Below the pieces are notes generated by a model. The model did not search any database and was not told where the DNA came from. It saw only the letters and a program-made list of their open reading frames with translations. The translations under genes and the position numbers were made by a program. Below, one piece after another: positions 7,549 to 14,154 of a DNA stretch of 64,000 nucleotides (positions are counted from its first letter, which is position 1; each line of letters begins with the position of its first letter). The stretch is from CAZAPG01 sp964486935 (lineage in GTDB: Bacteria > Chloroflexota > Anaerolineae > 4572-78 > J111): contig CAZAPG010000033.1 of NCBI GenBank assembly GCA_964486935.1, positions 1 through 64,000 on the forward strand, written 5' to 3'.

Positions 7549-7722
7549 TTATCCTCCTTTCGTCAAAAATTTTAGGGCGGCGTCCCGCACCTGTTGAAAA
7601 AAATCGGCAAAGAGGGCAACGAATAGCCGGGCAGTTAAAAACCCAACTAGCGTGCCAAATAACGGCGCCGTGACCGAGATAAGCGAATAAAAAAGAACCC
7701 AAACGTTGTCTAAATCAACCAT
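7549..7722 (-). CDS. 57-aa small membrane protein
   Basis: ATG at 7722; the stop overlaps the ribosome binding site of the next gene. MVDLDNVWVLFYSL then a long hydrophobic stretch (VTAPLFGTLVGFLTARLFVAL), ending in a charged amphipathic tail (QQVRDAALKFLTKGG). One, possibly two, membrane segments. Third from last of the small-protein run. No family recognised. Confidence 0.65.
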   Translation of the reverse strand: MVDLDNVWVLFYSLISVTAPLFGTLVGFLTARLFVALFADFFQQVRDAALKFLTKGG

Positions 7723-7724
7723 TT

Positions 7725-7868
7725 TTAACGATCTTGAGGGATAGAAAACAACCAAAACAGAGCTACAAATGCGATTAATACCAGCACAATAGCCAGCGAC
7801 ATTTCAACACTGAACGCATGGGTGCTCACAAAGGCTTCTTGAAAGTTCTCAATTTCTGTTGCGGTCAT
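7725..7868 (-). CDS. 47-aa small membrane protein
   Basis: ATG at 7868, overlapping the end of the preceding 47-aa gene by 20 bases; the stop is 3 bases before the next ATG. Acidic N-terminus (MTATEIENFQEAF), one helix (MSLAIVLVLIAFVALFWLF), short tail SIPQDR. Its size is in the range of the p7/p9-type minor coat proteins of filamentous phages (33-45 residues). Function unknown. Confidence 0.6.
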   Translation of the reverse strand: MTATEIENFQEAFVSTHAFSVEMSLAIVLVLIAFVALFWLFSIPQDR

Positions 7869-7992
7869 CGTCTTTACTCTTGAGCATCTTCCACATCAAC
7901 ATGTTTAGGGTGTCAACAACAACCAACACAATGACAATAATCCCAAATGTCACCATTATTGCGTTTAGTAGGCTAATCAAGCTCTCGGTCAT
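7849..7992 (-). CDS. 47-aa small membrane protein with charged tail
   Basis: ATG at 7992, overlapping the preceding gene by 20 bases. One helix (MVTFGIIVIVLVVVDTL) is followed by a Met-rich stretch and the highly charged tail MLKSKDDDRNRN. Translationally coupled to both neighbours. No family recognised. Confidence 0.6.
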   Translation of the reverse strand: MTESLISLLNAIMVTFGIIVIVLVVVDTLNMLMWKMLKSKDDDRNRN

Positions 7993-8224
7993 TGTTTAAC
8001 CCTAACGATGTTTCTTGATTACGAGATGATCCAATATCCGAGGCGCGAACACCGGCTACAAAGCCGATGATTTTTAGTAAGATGTCGGTCAAACCATCTA
8101 TAACCACAAACGTTAGCAAAACCGCCACTATCAAAACCAATAGGGGCATAATGAGACCCATATTTTGGGCCGCAAAGCTGGATATTTCAGTAATAGGGAA
8201 CTCCCATTCCAGGCCGGAAAACAT
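7973..8224 (-). CDS. 83-aa small membrane protein
   Basis: ATG at 8224, 8 bases after the tail-collar gene. Short N-terminal amphipathic region, one long helix (GLIMPLLVLIVAVLLTFVV), a second moderately hydrophobic segment (DILLKIIGFVAGV) and a polar C-terminus rich in Ser/Asn. First of the six-gene small-protein run. Confidence 0.65.
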   Translation of the reverse strand: MFSGLEWEFPITEISSFAAQNMGLIMPLLVLIVAVLLTFVVIDGLTDILLKIIGFVAGVRASDIGSSRNQETSLGLNNDRELD

Positions 8225-8231
8225 TTGTTAC

Positions 8232-9227
8232 TTACCGCCTCCTGAGCGCAACGGTCAAGACAATCACTTGGAGCACTCCCAGAAACGAATTGAAGACAAG
8301 CAAACTGCTCATCGACTTCTCGCCATAGGTATAGGTACGATAGGTAGACACAACATCACCGGAACTCAGCGTTTCTGTATAAACATTGGTTGGAGAAATG
8401 GGATCGCTGCCGGTTAGCGCCGCCTCGATGGTTTCCAACCGGCCATCAATGCTTTGCAGCAGGGCAATGATAGTTTCGCCCTGTTCATAGGTAATGTAAT
8501 CACCCGGTGGCGGTTGGGTGTTGGGCACAGCGACAATCAGCGCGTACAGGGCAATGTAGGGGGGCATATTGGGGTGTGGTTGGCCGCCGCCGACAGAGGG
8601 CATTGAGCCAGAGACCTTAGTGTCAATCCCCGCACCATCAATGATCCTAAGATTGCCGTCACCAATCGCGCCATGATAAAAATACCATCCTGATGCCCCC
8701 CCCGCGGGGGGGTGATTATGAGCAGGCATCTGCGCTTCGGTCAACGTCACAACTGCCTCACCGCCCGTAGCGCCGAGGTGATAAAAATACAAACACCCGC
8801 CGCAGATATGATTGTACGCCCCCACGGGTACGCGCCCGTTGAGGTTGGGCAAATTGAAGGTATTGACGCCATCGCCGCCGTAGATCACGCCAATCACGTC
8901 AAACAGTTCCGGGTATGAGGCTGGGGCCAGCGCCGAACCATCGGCCACCAGTAACCCATCGGGAATATCCGCCGCCTGACCGGCCCAAAAGATGATTTCC
9001 CCAACTTGCAGACTGGACGCGGACGCCGGAGCCGGGGCAAGCAGGGGAACAAGAATAGCCAGAACCAGAATAAAGCGAGGTAAAACGATGGCTAATTTCT
9101 TGGGGAAAATTCTGAAAGGGCCGTGGTAAATAGTGCTGAATGATTTTTTAGGAACACTCAGCCTTTTGGCCCAACTCTGGTGGTTTTGGGGTATTGTTTT
9201 TGGATTGGCGCTGGTATATCTTAGCAT
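8232..9227 (-). CDS. Secreted tail-collar-domain protein with C-terminal membrane anchor
   Basis: A Lys-rich stretch plus hydrophobic core (LAIVLPRFILVLAILVPLL, then APAPASAS) forms a signal peptide at about residues 45-70. Next comes a phage tail-collar domain (VGEIIFWAGQAADIPDGLL, the PNLNGRVPVGA motif, MPAHNH), as in phage tail fibres and MdpB-type microcystin-dependent proteins. The C-terminus has one helix (SLLVFNSFLGVLQVIVLTV) and RRR. A signal peptide, a binding domain and a C-terminal anchor is the topology of the filamentous phage adsorption protein pIII. The true start is unclear: ATG 9227 gives a long pre-signal extension that overlaps the divergent gene by 95 bases. Confidence 0.75.
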   Translation of the reverse strand: MLRYTSANPKTIPQNHQSWAKRLSVPKKSFSTIYHGPFRIFPKKLAIVLPRFILVLAILVPLLAPAPASASSLQVGEIIFWAGQAADIPDGLLVADGSALAPASYPELFDVIGVIYGGDGVNTFNLPNLNGRVPVGAYNHICGGCLYFYHLGATGGEAVVTLTEAQMPAHNHPPAGGASGWYFYHGAIGDGNLRIIDGAGIDTKVSGSMPSVGGGQPHPNMPPYIALYALIVAVPNTQPPPGDYITYEQGETIIALLQSIDGRLETIEAALTGSDPISPTNVYTETLSSGDVVSTYRTYTYGEKSMSSLLVFNSFLGVLQVIVLTVALRRR

Positions 9228-9585
9228 AGGTCACTTATTTGATGCGATAAAAAACAAAAGTCAGTTAGTAACCCCTCTGGCTGTAATTGCCATCAGCCTG
9301 TTGTGGGTTCTTAGCAGCGCGCTCTATCTGATTTTGTCGCCGCACCAAAACTTGCAAGTTAAAAATCCTTTTCCAAAACCGCCTGCGCCCCAACAGTACA
9401 ACGAGGACGGTTTTCCGGTAGCGGAGCGTTTTGAACTTGACCTTTTGCCCGCCTTTTACGAGGCAACGAATGAGTTTTTTATCCCCATCCTCAAGCAAAA
9501 CTGGCATATCTGGCTGCCGGGGTGGGCGTTGGTACTGTTGATAGCAACCCTTACCCCTGAAAAGGAACGGAGACGCAAACAATGA
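9133..9585 (+). CDS. Three-helix membrane protein of unknown function
   Basis: GTG start at 9133 (a GAAAGGG site lies about 13 bases upstream). Helices at about residues 12-35 (LAQLWWFWGIVFGLALVYL), 45-68 and 125-142, with an extracytoplasmic Pro-rich loop (NPFPKPPAPQQ) between the second and third. Basic C-terminus EKERRRKQ. It overlaps the next gene by 4 bases and is divergent from the collar gene. Could belong to virion assembly or to control; no family recognised. Confidence 0.6.
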   Translation: MLNDFLGTLSLLAQLWWFWGIVFGLALVYLSIGHLFDAIKNKSQLVTPLAVIAISLLWVLSSALYLILSPHQNLQVKNPFPKPPAPQQYNEDGFPVAERFELDLLPAFYEATNEFFIPILKQNWHIWLPGWALVLLIATLTPEKERRRKQ

Positions 9586-9986
9586 AAACCTACCTCACCC
9601 GCGCCGAGGCCCTGAAACGATATAAAATTACCGAAACCGAGCTTGACCAACTGCGGCAAGCCAAGCAACTTGATACCGTGCGCCTGCTGGATAACGGCGG
9701 CGAAAAACTGGCCTTTTACGATGACGACCTGGCCGCTTACGTGGCCGACCGCGACATCACCCCGGAAAAATTCAATCACCTACGCGGCAACCTGCTAGGG
9801 ATAGGCGAAGCGGCCAGGAAGTATCAGGTTAATTCCACAACCATTTCTAGATGGGTAGCGCAAGGGCAGTTAGAAGTAAAAGGGAGCGAAGGACAAAAGA
9901 AACTGGTAAACGAGGCGGATGTGGCATATTTAGTGGAATTGGGCCGGGCCAAGAAGATGAGGCCAGGAAAAAAGGTATTCGATTAG
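9582..9986 (+). CDS. Tandem MerR/excisionase-type helix-turn-helix protein
   Basis: 134 residues with two similar halves. Residues 1-55 (YLTRAEALKRYKITETELDQL, ending in DDDLAAYVADRD) and residues 70-120 (LLGIGEAARKYQVNSTTIS...VNEADVAYLVEL) each resemble the excisionase/MerR N-terminal winged helix. Basic C-terminus. A likely DNA-binding regulator or recombination directionality factor of the element, since excisionases share this fold. Translationally coupled to the membrane protein upstream. Confidence 0.65.
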   Translation: MKTYLTRAEALKRYKITETELDQLRQAKQLDTVRLLDNGGEKLAFYDDDLAAYVADRDITPEKFNHLRGNLLGIGEAARKYQVNSTTISRWVAQGQLEVKGSEGQKKLVNEADVAYLVELGRAKKMRPGKKVFD

Positions 9987-9998
9987 GAATGAGCAGTT

Positions 9999-10035
9999 AA
10001 AAAAAAGCCCGCCTTATCCGGCCCTTTGGCGGGCT
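9999..10035 (-). terminator. Intrinsic terminator behind the MT-A70 gene
   Basis: AGCCCGCC at 10006-10013 pairs with GGCGGGCT at 10028-10035; reading leftward a run of eight T follows (10006 to 9999). It ends the leftward methylase unit and faces the rightward HTH gene end. Confidence 0.7.
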
Positions 10036-10108
10036 ATCACAATAAGTTCAGCCGATGGCGGGCCGGCGCAGGTAGCTCCGCTATAAACCAACTCCGCCAG
10101 CAAGAAAT

Positions 10109-10157
10109 GGTCAACAATCAAGGCGGTAGCCATTCGGCTGGAACGCCTTGTTAGGTT
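10109..10157. repeat. attC-like hairpin at the 3' end of the MT-A70 gene
   Basis: On the minus strand ACCTAAC-AAGGCG leads into a nested hairpin (AGCC-GAAT-GGCT) and CGCCTTG...TGTTGACC, the layout of an integron attC site. It adds the tail NKAFQPNG to the methylase. The other gene boundary carries GTTAGGT (10720-10714 on the minus strand), the reverse complement, within a perfect 10-base inverted repeat (10150-10159 and 10711-10720). The outer right box (GTTGACC) is degenerate, so this is only attC-like. Confidence 0.35.
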
Positions 10158-10698
10158 GCGTAATGGTTACATCACTTTCAATCTCATTTCCCCAAACGTA
10201 CCAGCCAGGGCGCTTGCGGCGTGCAAACATTTCCAGGTAAGAGCGATTAGGGTACAACGCCTCTATTTTTGCGTATTGCTCATCTGGTTTTCGGCTGTGT
10301 TGCATCACAGGAGCATAGATTATGGACAAGACGCCTTTATCAGCAGGCCGGCCAGGGTTGCCACGAGTACACAATAAACACGGTTCGGCGTTTGCTCTGG
10401 TGTAATATCCCATCCCCATAAAATGACCAAAACCGCTAGGGTTGCTTTTAATCCACGTCCAAGCCTGGGTTTTATACTCGAATCCCCAAGCCCGAATTAC
10501 TTCAAACGCCTCTTGTAATACGGGCCACGTAACCCACAGAAACAAAACCGCATTGTTTTTAGCGGGAACATCAAGAGCGCAAATATCTGAGAGTTCCATT
10601 GTTGAATAATGCGACTCTGCACTCCTGCCTTGCCCAGTGTCCTTATTCCACACCCTGAATTGCCAGGGGGGATCGGCTAAAATAACATCGAAATTCAC
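10111..10698 (-). CDS. MT-A70-family adenine-N6 DNA methyltransferase
   Basis: 195 residues. The catalytic DPPW motif is at residues 9-12 (VILADPPWQF), followed by the family's AVLFLWVTWPVL strand, a W-rich substrate segment (TQAWTWIKSN) and YYTRANAEPCLL with the SAM-binding NRSYLEMFAR/GWYVWGNE end. Phage and mobile-element members methylate adenine in DNA, mostly to resist host restriction. The gene is flanked by 10-base inverted repeats resembling integron cassette boundaries and overlaps the zinc-ribbon gene by 56 bases. It is driven, probably, from the leftward promoter at 11234-11205. Confidence 0.85.
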   Translation of the reverse strand: MNFDVILADPPWQFRVWNKDTGQGRSAESHYSTMELSDICALDVPAKNNAVLFLWVTWPVLQEAFEVIRAWGFEYKTQAWTWIKSNPSGFGHFMGMGYYTRANAEPCLLCTRGNPGRPADKGVLSIIYAPVMQHSRKPDEQYAKIEALYPNRSYLEMFARRKRPGWYVWGNEIESDVTITQPNKAFQPNGYRLDC

Positions 10699-10867
10699 AA
10701 GTTCCTCTTAGCAACCTAACGGTTAAATTAAGCGGTTGGTGGGTTCCATTCACCAAACCACCGCAGTTCGGGCATTGCAACTGTGTGCCGTTTTCCAAGC
10801 ACGAACCGCCATAGGTGAGCATTTCTATAATTTCGTGGCATACCTGACATTGATAACAAAATCTCAT
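10643..10867 (-). CDS. Small zinc-ribbon protein
   Basis: 74 residues from the ATG at 10867. MRFCYQCQVCHEII and LQCPNCGGLV supply two CxxC knuckles typical of a zinc ribbon. It overlaps the MT-A70 gene, its apparent operon partner. The C-terminal 20 residues are encoded within the overlap and may not be conserved. Role unknown. Confidence 0.5.
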   Translation of the reverse strand: MRFCYQCQVCHEIIEMLTYGGSCLENGTQLQCPNCGGLVNGTHQPLNLTVRLLRGTCEFRCYFSRSPLAIQGVE

Positions 10868-10924
10868 CGTTTGTCCCTGTCCTGCTAACAATAGATGGTC
10901 TGTAGCCGGGCCATCATCCGCCTG

Positions 10925-10969
10925 CTGTGACCGGGCCAGGCCGTGAACTGTTTGCCTGGCCGGTCACAG
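10925..10969. other. Large GC-rich hairpin A in the control region
   Basis: A 16-bp stem (10925-10941 with 10954-10969) with a one-base bulge in the left arm and a 12-base loop; the arms contain TGTGACC and GCCAGGC. A second hairpin of the same design lies at 23483-23528. Candidate origin, packaging signal or protein-binding site. Confidence 0.6.
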
Positions 10970-10979
10970 TCTTGTCGTT

Positions 10980-11021
10980 GGGGAGAGTAGCGACACAACC
11001 TGCCTGGCCGCTACCCTCCCC
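10980..11021. other. Second hairpin in the control region and GCCTGGCCG motifs
   Basis: A 13-base arm GGGGAGAGTAGCG (10980-10992) pairs with 11009-11021 with one mismatch. The 10868-11204 gap contains no gene. It holds hairpin A, this hairpin and at least four copies of GCCTGGCCG or its complement (10954, 11002, about 11060, about 11137), an arrangement seen at replication origins. Confidence 0.5.
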
Positions 11022-11175
11022 GGTTCCAAAAAATTAAAGCATCTCAACCAACGCCCGCCCCTGGCCGGCGGGTCTAATTTTGGCGGGGGAGGTTCTTCCC
11101 TGCTTCCTCAGCAGTTAGTGGTACAACTCTTAAACAGCCAGGCCGCTCCAATCAAAAGAAAATAAAGGAAGGTGT

Positions 11176-11210
11176 AACCTGATGCTTGTGGCAGCATCGG
11201 GTTTATTTTA
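11176..11210 (+). terminator. Rightward hairpin with T-rich tail
   Basis: AACCTGATGCT at 11176-11186 pairs with AGCATCGGGTT at 11193-11203 (one G-T pair), then TTATTTTA. It may shield the control region from incoming rightward transcription; the leftward -10 box lies in its tail. Confidence 0.5.
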
Positions 11211-11275
11211 CTATAAACTCTACACATTTGTCAATAGTCGGACTATTGACAAATGTGTAGAGTTTGTGTTATTAT
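11205..11275. promoter_or_regulatory. Back-to-back promoters built on a perfect 51-bp palindrome
   Basis: Perfect 25-base arms (11215-11239 and 11241-11265) around a single central base. Each arm carries TTGACA. Rightward: TTGACA 11246-11251, an 18-base spacer, TATTAT 11270-11275. Leftward: TTGACA 11234-11229, an 18-base spacer, TAAAAT 11210-11205. One dimeric or tetrameric repressor could close both promoters. It drives the long rightward operon and the leftward MT-A70 unit, so it is likely the element's genetic switch. Confidence 0.75.
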
Positions 11276-11318
11276 ACCCCTGTCGTATTTATCCAACACA
11301 AAAAAAAGGATGTGCATC

Positions 11319-11669
11319 GTGAACAAACGCACAGCCCTAACTTTAGCCAGAAAACTAACCGCGCTGGATCGCCAATCTGACCGGTTGTTGAGCAGAGACA
11401 AACCTGATTGGGCCAGGATTGACGCGATTGAAGCCAAACAAATCGAGTTGGTCAAAGCGGCCGTTAAAAAGGGGTTAAAACTGGTTTATGTCCAGGTGGC
11501 CGATGGGGGATGTCTCTATTATGAGGCCAAGCGCACCACCCGGTTAGCCACCTTTGAATGGCTCTACGGCGACGGCGATATTTACGTGAGCGACTGGGGC
11601 AAAACTGTCTCGATACCGCTCAAGACAGCCGACCGGCTGATCAAAAATTTCAGGCCCGAATATATTTAA
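11319..11669 (+). CDS. Hypothetical protein, first gene of the rightward operon
   Basis: GTG start at 11319 chosen because AAAGGA sits 8 bases upstream; the ATG at 11310 would abut it. 116 residues, soluble, Lys/Arg-rich N-terminal helix (NKRTALTLARKLTALDRQ), then a C-terminal region with Trp/Tyr (WLYGDGDIYVSDW). No family recognised. As the gene next to the palindromic operator it is a candidate for the operator-binding regulator, but no HTH is evident. Confidence 0.55.
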   Translation: MNKRTALTLARKLTALDRQSDRLLSRDKPDWARIDAIEAKQIELVKAAVKKGLKLVYVQVADGGCLYYEAKRTTRLATFEWLYGDGDIYVSDWGKTVSIPLKTADRLIKNFRPEYI

Positions 11670-11683
11670 AGGAGTTAATAACA

Positions 11684-12100
11684 ATGACCCACCAAATGAT
11701 GTTTTGCGAAGATTACCTTGATTTTGACCGCGACGAAGCCGAAGCGGAACACCTCAGCAATCTACCCTCACTAACCTTTGACGACGCCCTGACCGCGCTG
11801 GATGTACCGGAGCATTTGCGGCAAGATCGCTACTGGCGCAGCATCCTCTATACTTTTACTCAGCAGCCCTACCTCAAAGGGCTAATCCCCGAATATTTCA
11901 ACTTTCAAACCCAGGAAATAGATTGCCCCGGCCTGAGAAAGCTAAATATCTCTTACGGTCTCAACTTTCTAATCAAACTGGCAACCCACCTGTACAACGA
12001 CGGCCACCGGTTGCCCCCAGACGGCTTGACTGGCCTGGCCCACCTTGACGATTTCAACTATCGCCTGGCTATTCAGGCTATCAACATCCGCTTCAAGTAG
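11684..12100 (+). CDS. Hypothetical acidic protein
   Basis: 138 residues, ATG at 11684 preceded by AAAGGAG. Acidic N-terminus (CEDYLDFDRDEAEAEH), helical C-terminus, no membrane segment. No family recognised. Lies 14 bases after the first operon gene. Confidence 0.55.
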   Translation: MTHQMMFCEDYLDFDRDEAEAEHLSNLPSLTFDDALTALDVPEHLRQDRYWRSILYTFTQQPYLKGLIPEYFNFQTQEIDCPGLRKLNISYGLNFLIKLATHLYNDGHRLPPDGLTGLAHLDDFNYRLAIQAINIRFK

Positions 12101-12111
12101 GAGGAGCAACA

Positions 12112-12579
12112 ATGCCCCAACTCTCAAACCACGGCTACGGCTACTTTTTGATTAAGTGCGACCACGCCACCGACTTGCGCCGCCTGGCCCAATTTGCGGG
12201 TCTGCAAATTGCAGCCGGTTGCAAATGCGCCCGCTGCAAACCCGGCAGCGGCTCGATAGGCTACCGGAATAGCGCGGAAACCCTCTCGGTGGTCTGCGCC
12301 TGCCGCAGCTTCGAGGAGTATCGTAGCTATGGCGGCAGCCACGTACTCGACCTGTACCTGGTCAAGCGGTTGGGCCACTTCAACATTCACAACGGTGAGC
12401 ACCACGCAAACCTGGCCGCCGTTGTCTCCCCATCATTTCAACGCCGGCAACGCCCGCCCGCCTTCCGGGTGGGCCTTAGTTTTAATCTGGGCGGGGGCGG
12501 CCCGTTGCCGCTGCCGGCCCAAAATCTCATCAAACTTGTGGAGCAACAATGGCCCACCAAACCGACAGCATTGTTTTAG
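12112..12579 (+). CDS. Hypothetical Cys-rich protein
   Basis: 155 residues, ATG at 12112 with AGGAGGAG upstream. A CKCARCK motif and a nearby CACR could bind a metal; His-rich segment HFNIHNGEHH. The last 10 codons overlap the next gene. No family recognised. Confidence 0.5.
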   Translation: MPQLSNHGYGYFLIKCDHATDLRRLAQFAGLQIAAGCKCARCKPGSGSIGYRNSAETLSVVCACRSFEEYRSYGGSHVLDLYLVKRLGHFNIHNGEHHANLAAVVSPSFQRRQRPPAFRVGLSFNLGGGGPLPLPAQNLIKLVEQQWPTKPTALF

Positions 12580-12836
12580 TCATTATCGACCGGCTCAACC
12601 GGGCCGGCGACCCTTACGGTATCCGCGCCCTGGTAGAGCATTGCCGGCTGGCCGACAAGACCATTAGCAAGGCCATTCAACGCCTGGAAATTACTAAACG
12701 CATCCGCGTTATCCGGGGCGAACCGGGCGCGCGCCACGAATACGTGGTGCTAGACCCGCCCACCCAAAAAGATCGGCTGGCCGCCGCCCTGCACCTGGGC
12801 GAGCCGCTCAACCTGAACGGAGGCCAAACCCAATGA
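12549..12836 (+). CDS. Small winged-helix DNA-binding protein
   Basis: 95 residues. IVLVIIDRLNRAGDPYGIRAL, then LADKTISKAIQRLEITKRI with the wing IRGEPGARHEYVVL gives a MarR/wHTH-type fold. Overlaps the neighbours on both sides (30 bases upstream, ATGA downstream). Likely regulator of the element, perhaps of the palindromic operator. Confidence 0.6.
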   Translation: MAHQTDSIVLVIIDRLNRAGDPYGIRALVEHCRLADKTISKAIQRLEITKRIRVIRGEPGARHEYVVLDPPTQKDRLAAALHLGEPLNLNGGQTQ

Positions 12837-12934
12837 CCCGGCGAGACAAGATCAATCTGTTTATCATTGGATACCTGAGCGCCTGCGGTACGCTCTGCGC
12901 CCTCAGCGCCATTTTAGCCCTTTGGAGCAGATGA
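12833..12934 (+). CDS. 33-aa single-helix membrane peptide
   Basis: ATG at 12833 overlaps the stop of the wHTH gene. MTRRDKINLFIIGYLSACG then a hydrophobic stretch ending in LALWSR. Basic N-terminus, one helix. Coupled to both neighbours, so probably real despite its size. Confidence 0.45.
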   Translation: MTRRDKINLFIIGYLSACGTLCALSAILALWSR

Positions 12935-12935
12935 A

Positions 12936-13439
12936 ATGCCCGGCCTGTGGTTTTACCAAGACCCAGTTGACAGGCTGCATCAATGCGCCTTGCAAAAAGA
13001 GCGCCGGGCGCGTTTTGCCCGCGCCAAATCGGATTATCGCCATATCGAGCAGGCGTCGCTAGGCAGCCTGATGGCAGAGTTGGATAACATGGGGCTGCGC
13101 GCCGCTCGCACCGTCAAAAATGCCGGGTTCGATCTGTGGGTGGAAGGGGTCAAGGTGGAGCTAAAGGCGGCCCGGTGGCACGACTCGCCGCGAGGGGGGC
13201 GCTACCAGGCCAACATTCGCAATTACGAAGCCGACATTCTGATTTTCGACTGCATCAACGGCACGCACCACCGCCACTTCATCCCGATGAGCGAGATCAA
13301 GCCGCGCAAAGCCCTCGCCGTTTGGAGCTACGACCCGGCGCAATCAACCGGCCAGTGGCTCCCATTTTTAGAGCGGTGGGACATTTTGCTGCAAACCATC
13401 AGGGTTGCCAACCACACCTGGCAACTGCCGTTGTTTTAA
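12936..13439 (+). CDS. PD-(D/E)XK-fold nuclease-like protein
   Basis: 167 residues. The core FDLWVEGVKVELKAARW supplies D...ELK, followed by ANIRNYEADILIFDCINGTHH, as in phage-encoded endonucleases of the Holliday-resolvase/restriction fold. An Arg/Lys-rich N-terminal helix precedes it. Could resolve replication intermediates. Start ATG 12936, one base after the small membrane gene's stop. Confidence 0.6.
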   Translation: MPGLWFYQDPVDRLHQCALQKERRARFARAKSDYRHIEQASLGSLMAELDNMGLRAARTVKNAGFDLWVEGVKVELKAARWHDSPRGGRYQANIRNYEADILIFDCINGTHHRHFIPMSEIKPRKALAVWSYDPAQSTGQWLPFLERWDILLQTIRVANHTWQLPLF

Positions 13440-13467
13440 TTTGTTCACCATAGAAAGGAAGTTGCAA

Positions 13468-14154
13468 ATGATCCAAGATTTGTATATCAGGCGGTATCTT
13501 GTTGCTATGGGCCTTTCTCTCCGGCTCATTCCACCCGGCAAAAAAGGAGATAACGGGTATGTGAGAGGTAGTGTTTCTCCTTTTGAAACTCCCGAGGGGC
13601 AAAACATAAGCATAGAGACCCTGATTGAAAGAAACAAGGACTTTGAACACTGTAACATTGGGTTATGTATGGGGTTCCAATATAACAGCCCCGACCACAA
13701 AAACCCTTACGTTTATGCTCTTGATTTTGATGACCCTGACCTGTACGCCTGGTGGAAAACCAAAAACCCGGAGTTGGCGCAGACGCCTACCCAGCGCACG
13801 CCGCGTGGGTTTCACGTCCTAATCAGGATGGGATTGTCCTCTTCCAGCGGTAAATCAGAGCGTGTAACATTCATCGGTGAGGGGTGGCACATCCTGGTAG
13901 AACCCTCGACCCATCCATCCGGCCAGCCTTACAAATGGATCATTTCTCCCTTTGAACACCCTATCCTGAACGTCGGACACATTGAGGGTTGTGGTTTGGG
14001 CAAAGTTATAAACGAGATGGATTGGGAGGTCGCTGATTATGGAATAGACGAACGGGATGATGACGGCGAGGATGATTGGGACGACCCGGTAACGCCCATT
14101 TATTACCCCGACGATTTTCTTCACGATTGGGATAATGACGATGACTGCGAGTGA
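13468..14154 (+). CDS. Minimal Prim-Pol (archaeo-eukaryotic-type primase/polymerase domain) protein
   Basis: 228 residues from the ATG at 13468 (AAAGGAAG upstream). The motif order fits the bifunctional primase/polymerase N-terminal family: a CNIGLCMGF segment, the metal-binding DFD of YVYALDFDDPDL, the TPRGFHVLI motif equivalent to the GGxH region, then YKWIISPFEHP. The C-terminus is a very acidic tail (DDDGEDDWDD...WDNDDDCE). No helicase domain is fused and none is encoded nearby. Probably the replication initiator/primase of the element. Confidence 0.75.
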   Translation: MIQDLYIRRYLVAMGLSLRLIPPGKKGDNGYVRGSVSPFETPEGQNISIETLIERNKDFEHCNIGLCMGFQYNSPDHKNPYVYALDFDDPDLYAWWKTKNPELAQTPTQRTPRGFHVLIRMGLSSSSGKSERVTFIGEGWHILVEPSTHPSGQPYKWIISPFEHPILNVGHIEGCGLGKVINEMDWEVADYGIDERDDDGEDDWDDPVTPIYYPDDFLHDWDNDDDCE

